Positions 63,704-64,000 of a stretch of DNA of 64,000 bases are shown here, in pieces. A program made the position numbers and the translations under genes. Below the pieces are notes generated by a model that saw only the letters and a program-made list of their open reading frames with translations, was not told the DNA's origin and ran no database searches. The stretch spans positions 25,524 through 89,523 of the forward strand of contig JAISUK010000047.1 in NCBI GenBank assembly GCA_031272075.1, in the 5' to 3' direction. Position 1 is the stretch's first letter. Each line of letters starts with the position of its first letter. Origin of the DNA: Dysgonamonadaceae bacterium (GTDB lineage: Bacteria > Bacteroidota > Bacteroidia > Bacteroidales > Azobacteroidaceae).

Positions 63704-63749
63704 GTAGAGACGGTGCATGCACCGTCTCTTGCACGCAGCGTCTCTACCG
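63704..63749. repeat. Palindromic dispersed-type repeat (GTAGAGACG ... CGTCTCTAC)
   Basis: A perfect 24-base palindrome (63706-63729, AGAGACGGTGCA then TGCACCGTCTCT) lies inside a longer structure: GTAGAGACG at 63704-63712 also pairs with CGTCTCTAC at 63739-63747. Two alternative folds are therefore possible. Elements with GTAGAGACG ends are, to my knowledge, scattered in many bacterial genomes as REP-like or MITE-like repeats. Confidence 0.8.
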
Positions 63750-64000
63750 GCGATAATCCGTAACGAAAAAATACCCCAAAGCCGCAATATAACCTTAAAT
63801 ATTGTAAATGAATGTAAATCGCTGCGCTGATTTTTCACCTCAAAAAGAAGCAATTTTTCCCAAAATCGGCAAATTTACCCTAAAATCGAATTTTCTCGAT
63901 GAAATGGGCGTTTTTTGGATTTCATGAAAAAAGATTACAAAATAAATGTTAAAATGTAACCCTGATTGCATCCTCGAGATGGCACATTTTTCTCGTTTGA

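Larger units (their letters stand above)
63575..64000. other. Gene-free region after tRNA-Cys
   Basis: About 425 bases with no ORF of note. It holds the tRNA promoter (63600-63631) and the palindromic repeat at 63704-63749; the last 200 bases are AT-rich with scattered A and T tracts, probably the upstream region of a gene beyond the window. Confidence 0.5.

Overview
The window comes from a member of the Bacteroidota, most likely the Bacteroidales. Evidence: two SusC/SusD outer-membrane uptake loci, a complete Bat aerotolerance operon, promoters of the Bacteroidota type (TTTG, 20 bp, TAnnTTTG), weak or absent Shine-Dalgarno sequences, the bL28-bL33-DUF4295 ribosomal cluster and an HU-like protein fused to a LysM domain. 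All gene calls rest on reading the translated sequence and motifs; no database search was run.

Layout. 1-4837 (minus strand): rpoZ (partial), bamD, then a probable operon of a small membrane protein, an aryl-acid CoA ligase and a double-ACT protein, preceded by a 28-codon leader ORF, then tsaD. 5204-14106 (plus): first Sus-type locus with SusC, SusD, an HExxH metallohydrolase lipoprotein, a DUF4302 lipoprotein and an FnIII-like lipoprotein. 14269-18705: tamB from its own promoter. 18740-41396 (minus): a long exopolysaccharide or O-antigen cluster that reads from a Wza-like export lipoprotein and a Wzc-like tyrosine kinase, through an outer-membrane barrel protein, nucleotide-sugar enzymes (two FdtA-type isomerases, an acyltransferase, an FdtB-type aminotransferase), a flippase, six glycosyltransferase or sugar-transferase genes, a polymerase and two methyltransferases, to a terminal FkbH/MBOAT/SGNH module that probably decorates the polymer with an acyl group. 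41757-43453: rpmB, rpmG, DUF4295, terminator, ftsY. 43434-46046: rimO, HU, and the HU-TM-LysM protein. 46159-54535: moxR, DUF58, a BatD-like protein, batA, batB, batC, batD, batE. 54829-63390: second Sus-type locus with SusC, SusD, a metallohydrolase-like lipoprotein lacking HExxH, and a large secreted metzincin-type protease. 63501-63574: tRNA-Cys, then gene-free sequence with a large palindromic repeat.

Function. Both Sus loci carry protease-type partners and no glycoside hydrolase, so they look aimed at peptides or glycopeptides rather than simple glycans. The polysaccharide cluster has the parts of a Wzx/Wzy pathway; dTDP-sugar precursor genes (rmlA, rmlB) are not in the window.

The most unusual signal is a 28-codon leader ORF found twice, before the membrane-protein gene at 3635 (minus) and before the lipoprotein gene at 59799 (plus). 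The two copies share both ends and the same length, differ in the middle, and stop with TGA exactly three bases before the downstream ATG (TGA-CGT-ATG). The 3' part of the element can pair with the downstream start codon, which suggests a translational switch. The last 19 bases (through ATGAAA) also occur at the starts of two other genes in the Sus loci.
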